Assembly (NCBI GenBank): GCA_003584005.1 | Contig: QXHL01000010.1 | Span: 1 to 64,000, forward strand | From: Alicyclobacillaceae bacterium I2511 | GTDB lineage: Bacteria > Bacillota > Bacilli > Alicyclobacillales > Alicyclobacillaceae | DNA length: 64,000 nucleotides | Direction of reading: 5' to 3' | Shown here: in pieces, positions 7,096 to 15,462 of the stretch | How positions within the stretch are numbered: position 1 is the stretch's first letter | Layout of the letters: each line of letters starts with the position of its first letter | The notes under the pieces: generated by a model | Databases searched by the model: none | What the model saw: the letters and a program-made list of their open reading frames with translations, nothing else | What the model was told of the DNA's origin: nothing | Translations under genes and position numbers: made by a program

Positions 7096-8775
7096 ATGTC
7101 CGTGATCCATAAAAGCAAGACTCTGCAGCAGGCTCTGTGGAGGCACAGTGAAACCATCCCAGACAAAACCTTTGTAATCTATAAGCATCAGTCCTACAGC
7201 TTTCGGGCCTGGCAAGAATGGGTGGATCGCATTGCGGGTGGGTTTCGGGCCTTGGGGGTGCAGGCGGGGGAACCGGTGTTGCTGGCGATGGAGAACTGTC
7301 CTGAGGTGTATGCCACACTCACAGCACTTTCTCTGTTTGGGGCTTTGCCGGTGGCTGTGAATCCACTGCTCAAAGTGAGCGAACTGCAGTTTATGGTGGA
7401 TGACTTGGCGTGTTCTGTGGCGGTGGCGGACAGGGCCTCTCGCTCCGCATTGACTGAAATTGCCGCGTCCTCGGGCCGCTTGCGCCACTTAGTGGTACAC
7501 GAATCAGCGGACACTTCCGGTGGGGTGCAAGACCCACTGGGCTCTTCGCTCAGTCCATCGGGGTGCCAAACCCTGCCTTTCTCCGACTTAGTAAACCGTA
7601 CCCAAGCTTATGACATTGTAACAGACGAGGCCGGACCAGCCATTGTTCTGTACAATGCCACTGCCTCAGGCAAACCGATGGCCACACTCGTTACACAGGC
7701 TTTGCTCGTACAGAGTTGGAGGGGGCTGCAGGAAAGTCTTGATTTGACGAGCAACGAGGTGTGTATCAGCGCGCTCCCCAATTATCACATTTTCTCTATT
7801 GTTGCTGAATACGGACAAATGCTGTGGCTGGGGGGGACCCTTGTGCTGCATGATCACTTTCAGCCCAACACGGCCTTACAGCACTTGGCACAGTACCGTG
7901 GGAGTTGGATGTGTGGTGTGCCGGCCATGTTTTCCGTGTTTGCCGACATAGCCGAACGCACGGGTGTGGATTTGCGGGCGTTTCGCTATGGCGTCATTGG
8001 CGGAGCGCCGGTTGATGCTGCATTGCTGAAACGTTGGGAGGACTTAACAGGGGGGACGCTATTGCAGGCCTATGGGAGTACAGAGGTGGCTGTGGCCACA
8101 CTGGAACGACCTAACCAGCCGCGTTCTCCGGGATCCGCAGGTACCTGCTTGCCGGGTTGTCAACTGCGGATTGTGGATGAGGATGGGGCTGAAGTGGCTG
8201 CCGGCGTGGTGGGGGAGATTTTAATTCGGCTGGCAGCAGCCCAGGCACACTATTGGCATCGTCCCCAAGCGGAACAGGCAGCATTTCGCGACGGGTGGTT
8301 ACAGATGGGGGACCTTGGACGTCTGGATGCTGACGGGAATCTCTATGTGGTTGGACGCAAAAAGACGATGATTCTTTATGGCGGTGAAAATATCTATCCT
8401 AGCGAAGTAGAACCGGTTTTGCAGGCATACCCAGGTGTGGCGGAAGCGGTCCTGCTTGGCATTCCTACCCCCATCAAAGGTGAGGAGCCAATTGTATGCG
8501 TCCGCGTGGACCCGTCCCAGACGGTGGATGCAGAGGCTTTGTTACATTACGCACACACCCTATTGGCGGATTACAAGGTACCTCGACGAGTCCTTTTCAT
8601 GCCAGAGTTTCCGCGGGCCGCTGGCGGCAGTGTGCGCAGGTATGAACTGCTCTTACAGGTCTTGCAGTCCCCGGAATTCAAAGCTAGAACGAAAAGCACT
8701 AGGCTGTCAGATCCTTCTGTCAGGCCACAGTCGGTCAGCCCACAGGAAAATCACGAATTGGGGGATTGCCCATGA
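7096..8775 (+). CDS. AMP-forming acyl-CoA synthetase homologue with degenerate ATP motifs
   Basis: A full-length ANL-superfamily protein (559 aa). Several core motifs are present: YGSTE near residue 320, GDLGRLDADGNLYVVGRKK and GGENIYPSEVE. The phosphate-binding loop, normally YTSGTTGxPKG, reads LYNATASGKPMATLV at about 185-198. The catalytic lysine of the C-terminal domain (PRTxxGK) is replaced: FPRAAGGSVRR, Ser512. Both residues needed to form acyl-adenylate are therefore altered in an otherwise well-preserved fold. A non-adenylating partner, a thioester-forming half-enzyme or a scaffold for the next gene's product are possible. ATG 7096 has GAAGGGG just upstream. Its stop overlaps the next start (ATGA). 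Confidence 0.8.
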   Translation: MSVIHKSKTLQQALWRHSETIPDKTFVIYKHQSYSFRAWQEWVDRIAGGFRALGVQAGEPVLLAMENCPEVYATLTALSLFGALPVAVNPLLKVSELQFMVDDLACSVAVADRASRSALTEIAASSGRLRHLVVHESADTSGGVQDPLGSSLSPSGCQTLPFSDLVNRTQAYDIVTDEAGPAIVLYNATASGKPMATLVTQALLVQSWRGLQESLDLTSNEVCISALPNYHIFSIVAEYGQMLWLGGTLVLHDHFQPNTALQHLAQYRGSWMCGVPAMFSVFADIAERTGVDLRAFRYGVIGGAPVDAALLKRWEDLTGGTLLQAYGSTEVAVATLERPNQPRSPGSAGTCLPGCQLRIVDEDGAEVAAGVVGEILIRLAAAQAHYWHRPQAEQAAFRDGWLQMGDLGRLDADGNLYVVGRKKTMILYGGENIYPSEVEPVLQAYPGVAEAVLLGIPTPIKGEEPIVCVRVDPSQTVDAEALLHYAHTLLADYKVPRRVLFMPEFPRAAGGSVRRYELLLQVLQSPEFKARTKSTRLSDPSVRPQSVSPQENHELGDCP

Positions 8776-10352
8776 ATTGGTTAGACGCTGGGGAAACCTT
8801 ATTAGATCGCTTTCATCGACAGGTGTCTGCCCATCCAAATCGGCTCTGCGTTCGTTACGAGGGAAAAACGTGGAGTTACCAGGAGTGGGAAGACTATGCT
8901 CGACAATTGGCCATCGGCTTTACGCACCTTGGGGTGCAGCCTGGTGATAAAGTGTTGCTGGCCTTGCCCAACTGTCCCGAAGTGTATGCCAGTATTCTTG
9001 CTGTGAACTATGTGGGTGCTGTGGGAATGCCGCTAAACATCGCCATGTCTGAAGGAGAAATTGCCTTCCAAGTGGAGGATGCGGGTTGCCAAGTGGGGTT
9101 GGTTACGGAGCAGGTGTATCGGCTGCTGCAAAATCGCAGAGAGGGTCTACCTTTTTTGCGCAGGTTGGTGGTGTGGGATGGCAAACCGGATGTCCACAGT
9201 GAGGATGTGGCGCTGAATTTTCTCTTAGAACAGTCTGGGGACCTGTCCCACTCGATGGCTGTGAATCCCATTCATGTGTTGCTGTACACCTCTGGGACGA
9301 CAGGATTTCCGAAGGGGGCGCTGTTGCCCCACACGATGTTTGCTTACGCGCTTGACACGTTGGAGGATATCCTCCATTTTCAGGGGAATGAGGTTTGTGT
9401 CAACATGCTCCCTAACTTTCACCTGTTTTCAATTGGTGTAGAGTATTGGATTATGTTAGATACAGGGGGGACTTTTGTCATCCGGAGTCGCTTTGACTTG
9501 ACCGATTTATTGCAGGATATTGCACAGTTTAAGGGTACCTGGGCGGCGGGAACTCCCAGTTTGTACAACGCATTGCACGATGGAGCGATGCGTTTGGGAA
9601 CAGATATGACCCATCTTAGGCAAGTGCTGGTGGCGGGTGCGGCAGTGAGTGCAGATTTGTCAAAACACTGGGAAGCACTGACGGGTGGGGTTATGTTTCA
9701 GGCCTACGGAATGACTGAAATTTTCATTGCAACCATGGAGGACCCCAGTGGGCTGCGCAAACCTGGTTCTTCCGGAACGGTCCACGGTGGGGCTCAATTG
9801 GTGATTGTGGACGAGGAAGATGGTTTGTTACCTATCCATCAGGTGGGGGAGATTGTGGTGCGCTTACCTGGAGGTGTGGCGGAATACTGGAATCGACCGG
9901 AGCAAAATGCCTGGACACAACGCAACGATTGGTTTCATACCGGTGATTTGGGGTACCTAGATAAGGACAACTTTCTGTATGTAGAAGACCGCAAAAAGGA
10001 CCGCGTGGTTGTAAATGGGCGAGATGTCTATTCCGCCAAAGTGGAAAAGGTATTGATGCAACATCCACTTGTGTCAGAAGTGGCGGTTATTGGGAAACCT
10101 GTGGCGGACACGTCGGATGTCTACCAGGAAGTGCCTGTCGCGATGGTACTGCCCAGGGCTGGGGCCCATTTGGTGGTAGAAGACTTGCTCCAATTTGCGC
10201 GCATACGCCTAGAGGCCATCGAGGTGCCTCGCGAGGTGTGGTTGGTGGAGGCCTTCCCGAGAACCGCAACAGGCAAAATTCGCAAATTTGAACTGCGCGA
10301 TCAAATGCTAATTCGGGAGTTACCTCAGACAGAGAAGGAGAGTCCGCATTGA
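8772..10352 (+). CDS. AMP-forming acyl-CoA synthetase / fatty-acid ligase
   Basis: This 526-residue ligase is a paralogue of the preceding gene, with intact chemistry: YTSGTTGFPKG near 171-181, YGMTE, GDLGYLDKDN, RKKDRVVVNG and Lys502 in PRTATGKIRK. It should activate a carboxylic acid with ATP and load it on CoA or a carrier. ATG 8772 overlaps the previous TGA (ATGA), indicating translational coupling and probable fixed stoichiometry of the two paralogues. Substrate cannot be read from sequence; the cluster suggests a fatty, branched or cyclic acid used as primer or product. No separate acyl carrier protein gene is visible nearby. Confidence 0.88.
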   Translation: MNWLDAGETLLDRFHRQVSAHPNRLCVRYEGKTWSYQEWEDYARQLAIGFTHLGVQPGDKVLLALPNCPEVYASILAVNYVGAVGMPLNIAMSEGEIAFQVEDAGCQVGLVTEQVYRLLQNRREGLPFLRRLVVWDGKPDVHSEDVALNFLLEQSGDLSHSMAVNPIHVLLYTSGTTGFPKGALLPHTMFAYALDTLEDILHFQGNEVCVNMLPNFHLFSIGVEYWIMLDTGGTFVIRSRFDLTDLLQDIAQFKGTWAAGTPSLYNALHDGAMRLGTDMTHLRQVLVAGAAVSADLSKHWEALTGGVMFQAYGMTEIFIATMEDPSGLRKPGSSGTVHGGAQLVIVDEEDGLLPIHQVGEIVVRLPGGVAEYWNRPEQNAWTQRNDWFHTGDLGYLDKDNFLYVEDRKKDRVVVNGRDVYSAKVEKVLMQHPLVSEVAVIGKPVADTSDVYQEVPVAMVLPRAGAHLVVEDLLQFARIRLEAIEVPREVWLVEAFPRTATGKIRKFELRDQMLIRELPQTEKESPH

Positions 10353-10416
10353 ACACAGGTCTGTTTGCTGGCATGGGGAGGCTTTTTGGGAGTTTTCAAA
10401 GTGGGGGGTGGCTTAG

Positions 10417-11196
10417 TTGACCATGCAGCAGGGTTTGCGGAAAGAGCGATATACAAACAAAATTGTGTGTGTCACCGGGAGTTCACGCGGGATTGGCAAA
10501 CAATTGACAAAACGCTTTGCAGCTGAGGGTGCAGATGTGGTGGTGCACTACTTTCGCAACGGCGAGGCGGCCAGAGAAACGGCGGCCGAGGTCGAGGCAT
10601 TGGGGCGCAAGGCCTTGGTGGTCAAAGCCAACCTGGCAGACACGGAGAAGGTAGAGGCTCTGTTTGATGCCATCCAGGAGGCTTACGGTCGATTGGACGT
10701 GTATGTGCACAACGCGGCATCGGGTCGCAATCGTTCAATTATGGAAGTGGATGCCAAGGGATGGGACTGGACGGTGCACGTCAATGCGCGGGCCTATCTA
10801 CTGGGTGGCCAGCGGGCGGCCCAGTTAATGGACCATGGGGGTGCCATCCTGGCCATCTCGTCGTTTGGCAGTGACCGTGTGGTTCCCTACTATGCCAGCG
10901 TGGGCGCCACAAAAGCTGCAATGGAGTCGCTGACGCGGTATTTTGCCACAGAGTTGGCCACCCTACGAATTAATGCCAATACCATTTCTGCAGGCGCAGT
11001 GGTCACCAGAGCACTAGAACATTTTCCTGAAATGGAACAAACGTGGGCAAAACTTGAGGACAAACTTCCTTACTACAGAATGGTGACTGCAGAGGACATT
11101 GCGAATCTGGCACTTTTTTTATGTTCTCCGGAGGCGGAAATGATTCGCGGCCAAACGATTCGGATGGACGGTGGATTGACGTTGCCTGTGGTGTGA
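10417..11196 (+). CDS. Enoyl-ACP reductase, FabL-like short-chain dehydrogenase
   Basis: This 259-residue SDR has the nucleotide motif TGSSRGIGKQL at the N terminus and the NAA motif (HNAASG). The active site Tyr-x6-Lys (YASVGATK) is the spacing of enoyl-ACP reductases such as FabL and FabI, not the Tyr-x3-Lys of ketoreductases. The end with MIRGQTIRMDGG matches Bacillus FabL closely in my reading. It would reduce the trans-2-enoyl chain with NADPH. TTG 10417 has GGGGGG 8 bases upstream; ATG 10423 is the alternative. A ChcA-type cyclohexenylcarbonyl-CoA reductase is a less likely reading. It is convergent with the MerR gene, 1 bp between stops. Confidence 0.75.
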   Translation: MTMQQGLRKERYTNKIVCVTGSSRGIGKQLTKRFAAEGADVVVHYFRNGEAARETAAEVEALGRKALVVKANLADTEKVEALFDAIQEAYGRLDVYVHNAASGRNRSIMEVDAKGWDWTVHVNARAYLLGGQRAAQLMDHGGAILAISSFGSDRVVPYYASVGATKAAMESLTRYFATELATLRINANTISAGAVVTRALEHFPEMEQTWAKLEDKLPYYRMVTAEDIANLALFLCSPEAEMIRGQTIRMDGGLTLPVV

Positions 11197-11197
11197 C

Positions 11198-11665
11198 CTA
11201 GGATTCATCCGCTTGTTTCACAACAGGTTGTTCAATTGGTGTCATCGAAGTCCGCAAGGTGCGGGCTCGCGTCAAACGCTCTACAATAGATTCGCGCAGT
11301 GTGCTTAATCTGGACAGTTTCCTCTCGACGCGCTCCAACATGCCCTCCATCAACCCAATGGATTCATCAAGAACTCTGTCCCTTTGGGTTTCAGACAAGT
11401 CGGACCGATAGAGTGCCCGCAGTTGGTCTAGGGCTTGTTCTGCATCTAGAATCAATTTGATTTCCTGTAAAGAGGACCCCATGTCGTCTTTCAGACGCAA
11501 GACACGCCGAATTCGCTCGAGCGATGCATCGTCATACAAACGATGGCCGCCATTTGTCCGGCAGGCTGGTTCTAGGAGGCCCATTTCTTCGTAATAGTGG
11601 AGCGTTCTTGGCGTGACGCCGAGTAAATGGACCACGTCCTCCACGGTGAACGTAGATTTGTGCAT
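11198..11665 (-). CDS. MerR-family transcriptional regulator
   Basis: The N-terminal winged helix, FTVEDVVHLLGVTPRTLHYY, followed by EEMGLLEPACRTNGGHRLYDD, is the canonical MerR DNA-binding domain. A long dimerisation helix and a C-terminal helical segment follow (about 155 aa in total from ATG 11665). The C terminus is too short for a large ligand domain and has no Cys cluster, so a metal sensor is unlikely. It is divergent from the DHA2 exporter gene, with a palindrome-rich region between, which suggests it controls itself and the exporter. TTG 11677 is an alternative start but lies only 1 base from the GGGAGG. Confidence 0.85.
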   Translation of the reverse strand: MHKSTFTVEDVVHLLGVTPRTLHYYEEMGLLEPACRTNGGHRLYDDASLERIRRVLRLKDDMGSSLQEIKLILDAEQALDQLRALYRSDLSETQRDRVLDESIGLMEGMLERVERKLSRLSTLRESIVERLTRARTLRTSMTPIEQPVVKQADES

Positions 11666-11726
11666 GTGCTTCTGCAAGCCTCCCTGTCTGTATCTTTCTC
11701 CAGCATTATAGCATACTACACACTAA

Positions 11727-11744
11727 AACGTACGTTGACGTCAA
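11727..11744. promoter_or_regulatory. Probable MerR operator with divergent promoters
   Basis: Two perfect 10 bp palindromes overlap: AACGTACGTT (11727-11736) and TTGACGTCAA (11735-11744). On the minus strand TTGACG is followed after 20 bp by TAGTAT, the long spacer typical of MerR-activated promoters. On the plus strand TTGACG at 11735-11740 is followed after 17 bp by TAAGCT. The assignment is inferred from these features and the divergent gene arrangement. Confidence 0.5.
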
Positions 11745-11891
11745 GTATTGTCGGTGCTAAGCTAGACAATGAATTTTGACGAGGGCTTGTGGGCAAGACC
11801 TTGTGGACGAGAGCTCGACAGGTGCACTGTCCCGCGGAGGGGACCCCGTGGACACAGAACAGCAGTTCTTTAGGCAAGGGAGTGGGTACAG

Positions 11892-13646
11892 GTGCAAGGG
11901 ACTGCGACATTGTCACAGCGCAGCACGTTTTATAAGTGGATTGCGTTGTCTAATACAACGCTGGGTGTGCTGATGGCGTCTATTAATGGAACAATTTTAA
12001 TTATTGCGTTGCCGGTCATTTTCAAGGGTATTCAAGTGGATCCCTTAAATGGGGGTCAAACGAGCCTTTTACTCTGGGTAATGCTGGGGTTTAATGTGGC
12101 GACGACGGTGCTTTTGGTGACCTTCGGGCGGCTGTCCGATATGTTTGGCCGAGTGCGATTGTATAATGTCGGGTTTGCCATCTTTACTCTTGGTTCTATT
12201 TTGTTGTCCTTGACATGGAGTAAAGGACTGAATGGCGAAATGGAACTGATTATTTTTCGCGTTGTCCAAGGAATTGGGGCCGCGTTTTTGTTTTCTAACA
12301 GTGCGGCAATTTTGACCGATGCCTTTCCCGGAAACCAACGGGGATTAGCGTTAGGGCTTAATCAGATTGCTGGGATTGGCGGCGGCGTGATTGGTTTGGT
12401 GCTGGGCGGGTTACTGGCTGCCACAGGTCACTGGCGTTGGATTTTTCTGGTGAACGTTCCGATTGGTTTGGTGGGAACCGTTTGGGCCTATGTGGCGTTA
12501 AAAGAAATGGCCACACAGGAGAAAAATTCGAAGCTTGACTTTTGGGGCAATATCACGCTGGCCGTTGGGATTACCGCGTTGATGCTAGGGCTGACCTATG
12601 GAATCATGCCCTATGGTCCACACTCCATGGGCTGGACCAGTCCATGGGTGTTGTCTGGCTTGATTGGCGGAAGTTTGTGTTTGGTCCTCTTTGCTTGGAT
12701 TGAAACTGTTGTAGAAGATCCAATGTTTCACATGCATCTTTTCCGAATTCGGGCGTTTAGTGCGGGGAACATCAGCCTATTTCTGTCTTCTTTAGCACGA
12801 GGTGGGTTGCAGTTCATGCTCATCATTTGGCTGCAGGGGATTTGGTTGCCCATGCACGGGGTTTCTTATGCAGATACGCCGTTGCGTGCAGGCATTGACA
12901 CCTTACCGCAAATGGTTGGTTTTCTGGTGGCTGGCCCGATAAGTGGCTATCTGTCTGATCGCTTTGGTGCGCGGGTGTTTGCGACAGGCGGGATGGTGCT
13001 CAGCGCGATTGGGTTTTTACTTTTGCTGACTTTACCCGTTAATTTTTCGTATTGGCCGTTTGCAATTTACCTATTCATCATTGGGGTGGGGATGGGGCTG
13101 TTTGCGTCACCCAACAGTGCAGCCATCATGAATTCCGTTCCCCCGAAGTACCGGGGGGTGGCCTCGGGCATGCGGGCCACTTTCATGAATGCTGGGCAAA
13201 TGATGAGTATGGGCATTTTCTTTACAATTGTAATTTCAGGACTCGCCGCACATTTGCCTGCTGCACTGACGACGGGTTTGACCCAGCAGGGACTGTCTGG
13301 ACCGATGGTACAAAAGATTGCCTCCCTGCCGCCGACGGCGGCACTGTTTGCGGCACTACTGGGCTATAATCCAATGCAGCACCTGCTTCCAGCAACGGTC
13401 TTGCACACATTACCGCTCCATCAGGCGACAGTGATTGTGGGGGAATCCTTTTTCCCCGGGTTGATTGGACCCCCGTTTATGCACGGTCTAGCAGACGCTT
13501 TTTGGATTTCATTTGGCCTCTCCATTGTGGCGGCCATAGCCTCTCTGTTGCGGGGCAAACAGTTTGTGTATGAAGAAGATGGGGCTGAGTCGACTTCAGA
13601 GGCCCCGGTTGGCCACGTAGAATTACGCAGCGTGCAGAAGCATTGA
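11892..13646 (+). CDS. DHA2-family (EmrB/QacA type, 14-helix) MFS exporter
   Basis: This 584-residue membrane protein starts at GTG 11892 with GGGAGTGGG upstream. Family motifs include GRLSDMFGRVRLYNVGF (motif A, loop 2-3), IIFRVVQGIGAAFLFSNS (motif B) and GLNQIAGIGGGVIGLVLGG (motif C, antiporter). About 14 hydrophobic segments are visible, with a long extracellular loop between residues ~455 and 535. DHA2 proteins export drugs, detergents or lipophilic metabolites with protons. Placement next to the fatty-acid-type cluster and a MerR regulator fits export of that product or of a membrane-active compound. Substrate is unknown. Confidence 0.85.
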   Translation: MQGTATLSQRSTFYKWIALSNTTLGVLMASINGTILIIALPVIFKGIQVDPLNGGQTSLLLWVMLGFNVATTVLLVTFGRLSDMFGRVRLYNVGFAIFTLGSILLSLTWSKGLNGEMELIIFRVVQGIGAAFLFSNSAAILTDAFPGNQRGLALGLNQIAGIGGGVIGLVLGGLLAATGHWRWIFLVNVPIGLVGTVWAYVALKEMATQEKNSKLDFWGNITLAVGITALMLGLTYGIMPYGPHSMGWTSPWVLSGLIGGSLCLVLFAWIETVVEDPMFHMHLFRIRAFSAGNISLFLSSLARGGLQFMLIIWLQGIWLPMHGVSYADTPLRAGIDTLPQMVGFLVAGPISGYLSDRFGARVFATGGMVLSAIGFLLLLTLPVNFSYWPFAIYLFIIGVGMGLFASPNSAAIMNSVPPKYRGVASGMRATFMNAGQMMSMGIFFTIVISGLAAHLPAALTTGLTQQGLSGPMVQKIASLPPTAALFAALLGYNPMQHLLPATVLHTLPLHQATVIVGESFFPGLIGPPFMHGLADAFWISFGLSIVAAIASLLRGKQFVYEEDGAESTSEAPVGHVELRSVQKH

Positions 13647-13653
13647 CACCAGC

Positions 13654-13701
13654 GGAAAACAGGACGGAAAACAGGACGGAAAACAGGACGGAAAACAGGA
13701 C
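13654..13701 (+). repeat. 12 bp tandem repeat, 4 exact units
   Basis: GGAAAACAGGAC repeated four times starts 8 bp after the exporter stop. One frame would read Glu-Asn-Arg-Thr repeats, but it has no ribosome binding site and I do not call it a gene. Confidence 0.9.
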
Positions 13702-13818
13702 GGTGGTGGAGCTGGGCGATTTCGCACAGAGGGCGTTTGAACACATGAAAAGTGCGGGGGTGGGGAAGTCTAGGGCGAGTCTTTTATGTGTGGAGTCATC
13801 AATGAGGGGGACGGGAGT

Positions 13819-14568
13819 ATGCTTAACGCTAAACGGCAAATTTCCAAACCACTCATCAAAATGGTGCTTTTCCTTGTTTTTGGTCTTCTGGCACTGGAAA
13901 TATTCCAGCAACCGACGTCCGCTCTGCAAAAGGGAGTTCAGACGCAAAAAGTAGTTTATCTGACTTTTGACGATGGACCCAGCCCCCGGTACACACCAAA
14001 GGTTTTGGACATCTTGCGTAAAGAACATGTGTCCGCCACTTTTTTTGTGCTAGGTTTTAAAGCGGCGCAATATCCGCAGCTGGTGCGCAGAATTTACCAT
14101 GAGGGACACGAGTTGGGGAATCATGGTTATTACCATACTTTCATTGTAAACAAGTCCAAACAGTGGGTGGAGAGTGACATTCGCAAAACAGATGTCGTGG
14201 TACAGGCGGTCTGTGGTGTGAAACCCAAGTATTTTCGACCTCCCGGTGGAATCTTGAGCAAGGCCGATGTGGGGCTCGTAGTGAAGGCAGGACATTCCAT
14301 CGCCATGTGGACGGTGGACACCAATGATTGGAAAGGGCTTTCTGCTCCTGTGATTGTGGAGGCGGCCACCCAGAGGGTGACAGCCAACTCGGTAATTCTC
14401 ATGCATGATGGCCTTGTCACCAGCCAGAGTACAGCGACAGCCTTACCTGTGATTATTCACAAATTGCGTGCAAAAGGGTATGGGTTTGCAGTGTTACCGA
14501 AGCAATTTCAAGGCCCCTCTTTGGGCGGGGCTCCGGATAGCACGAATTACCGTTTCAAGCGCAGTTAG
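13819..14568 (+). CDS. Polysaccharide deacetylase (CE4 / NodB domain)
   Basis: A 249-residue protein from ATG 13819, with GGGAGT upstream. Residues 10-30 are a membrane anchor or uncleaved signal. The NodB motifs are complete: TFDDGPS (Asp51, Asp52), NHGYYHT (His-x3-His-like metal site), RPPGG, DTNDW and ILMHDG. It should remove N-acetyl groups from peptidoglycan or chitin-like polymers outside the membrane, with metal held by Asp-His-His. Related Bacillus proteins (PdaA/PdaB) act in spore cortex formation or germination. I cannot tell which polymer is used. Confidence 0.9.
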   Translation: MLNAKRQISKPLIKMVLFLVFGLLALEIFQQPTSALQKGVQTQKVVYLTFDDGPSPRYTPKVLDILRKEHVSATFFVLGFKAAQYPQLVRRIYHEGHELGNHGYYHTFIVNKSKQWVESDIRKTDVVVQAVCGVKPKYFRPPGGILSKADVGLVVKAGHSIAMWTVDTNDWKGLSAPVIVEAATQRVTANSVILMHDGLVTSQSTATALPVIIHKLRAKGYGFAVLPKQFQGPSLGGAPDSTNYRFKRS

Positions 14569-14710
14569 GTTTGTACTACTGTCAGGTCCCTCACACACCA
14601 TATACCCTTGCTGGGCATACAGCTGTTTTAACTTCTACACTTCACCTTTGTTCTTCAGGCTGTGTATTCCATCACAATATAGCCACGAATTTATGTCATA
14701 CTTAAAGTGC

Positions 14711-14775
14711 TGTCCGGAAGGGAGTTAGGTCCGACCCAAGCAGTGCGTGCAGGAGTTCTGACCCCTTTCCGGACA
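14711..14775 (-). repeat. Hairpin repeat family B, internally deleted copy 2 (65 bp)
   Basis: TGTCCGGAAGGGAGTTAGG at 14711 and GACCCCTTTCCGGACA ending at 14775 are the two ends of family B. The central stem is missing. The outer flank (CCTCTTAAA after 14775) also matches that of the 37273 copy. Confidence 0.8.
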
Positions 14776-14811
14776 ACCTCTTAAAAATGTAAATTTCAAG
14801 GGAGGTTGGTG

Positions 14812-15072
14812 ATGATTATGTCAGATTTATTGCAGATTCACAAAGAGTCCGCGTACATTACAATTGATGCCCGTGAAGCCATCCGGCAGGGATACCATCC
14901 AATACCGGAAATATTAAAAGTGATTGAAGAGTCGCCTGTTTCCACCTTATGCGAAATTCATATTTCTCATCATCCCCAAGAGTTGGTGGCTGCCTTGGAA
15001 CAGTTGGGCTTAAACGTCGCTGTGGTGGAGGTGCAACCGCGGCATTTTCGTGTTAGAGTCGTCAAACTTTAG
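14812..15072 (+). CDS. Small conserved-type protein (86 aa), possibly DUF2249/SirA-like
   Basis: ATG 14812 follows GGGAGG at 6 bases. The sequence has YITIDAREAIRQGYHPIPEILKVIEE, then a strand, then HHPQELVAALEQLGLNVAVVEV and a basic end. A beta-alpha-beta-alpha-beta pattern with 'P-I-P-E-I-L' after the first strand resembles DUF2249/TusA-like small domains, but the usual Cys-Pro of TusA is absent. Function is unknown. It lies directly after the family B deletion copy, which may provide its leader. Confidence 0.6.
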   Translation: MIMSDLLQIHKESAYITIDAREAIRQGYHPIPEILKVIEESPVSTLCEIHISHHPQELVAALEQLGLNVAVVEVQPRHFRVRVVKL

Positions 15073-15127
15073 TGAGTATCCAGTCTGTTGCAGCCGCTTT
15101 AGCAGAGCGAAAGCTGTGCTACTGACA

Positions 15128-15199
15128 AGACACCCGGCAACCCGTGCTATGCTAAGGTGTGCAGCTGTCCCACCTCATCTTAGCACGGGTTGCCGGGTC
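15128..15199. repeat. Long hairpin: inverted repeat with ~28 bp arms
   Basis: The left arm near 15128-15159 (CACCCGGCAACCCGTGCTA...AAGGTG) pairs with the right arm at 15171-15199 (CACCT...TAGCACGGGTTGCCGGGT), with an 11 nt loop and a small bulge. There is no U-tract. Such a long perfect arm is unusual for a terminator and may be a mobile-element remnant or a structured RNA. Confidence 0.7.
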
Positions 15200-15275
15200 T
15201 GCGTGGGGCGTGGGGCGTGGGCAACTTAGGTGGGGGAGGATGTGCGCGGATTGCAGGCGACAGGAGGGAAATAAA

Positions 15276-15362
15276 TTGCACTCCCACTTAGGACTAACGC
15301 TCGCCCCTGAATCCTTCAAATTTCCCGGTCCTTCAGTCCCTGACATTGAACGTCTTACCTAA
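15276..15362 (+). CDS. Possible 28-aa peptide with strong ribosome binding site
   Basis: TTG 15276 is preceded by AGGAGGG at 7 bases. The frame (MHSHLGLTLAPESFKFPGPS and on to ERLT) ends at TAA 15360-15362. No family is known to me. It could be a leader peptide, but no downstream co-directional gene follows, because the Rieske gene is convergent. It may be chance. Confidence 0.25.
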   Translation: MHSHLGLTLAPESFKFPGPSVPDIERLT

Positions 15363-15462
15363 AAACGAACTATTTAGAATAAAATCACAGCTGATGGTTA
15401 GTTTTTTCATCTCTAGTGGGGACCGTCAGGCTATGAATGCTTCGGATCCAAAATGAAATTGA

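Noticed and set aside
13643-13954. Frame with Glu-Asn-Arg-Thr repeats after the exporter
   Set aside because: It lacks a ribosome binding site and overlaps the deacetylase gene; the repeat is better described as DNA.
15240-15360. Possible T-box or riboswitch
   Set aside because: No T-box core or known aptamer motif, and no co-directional gene downstream.
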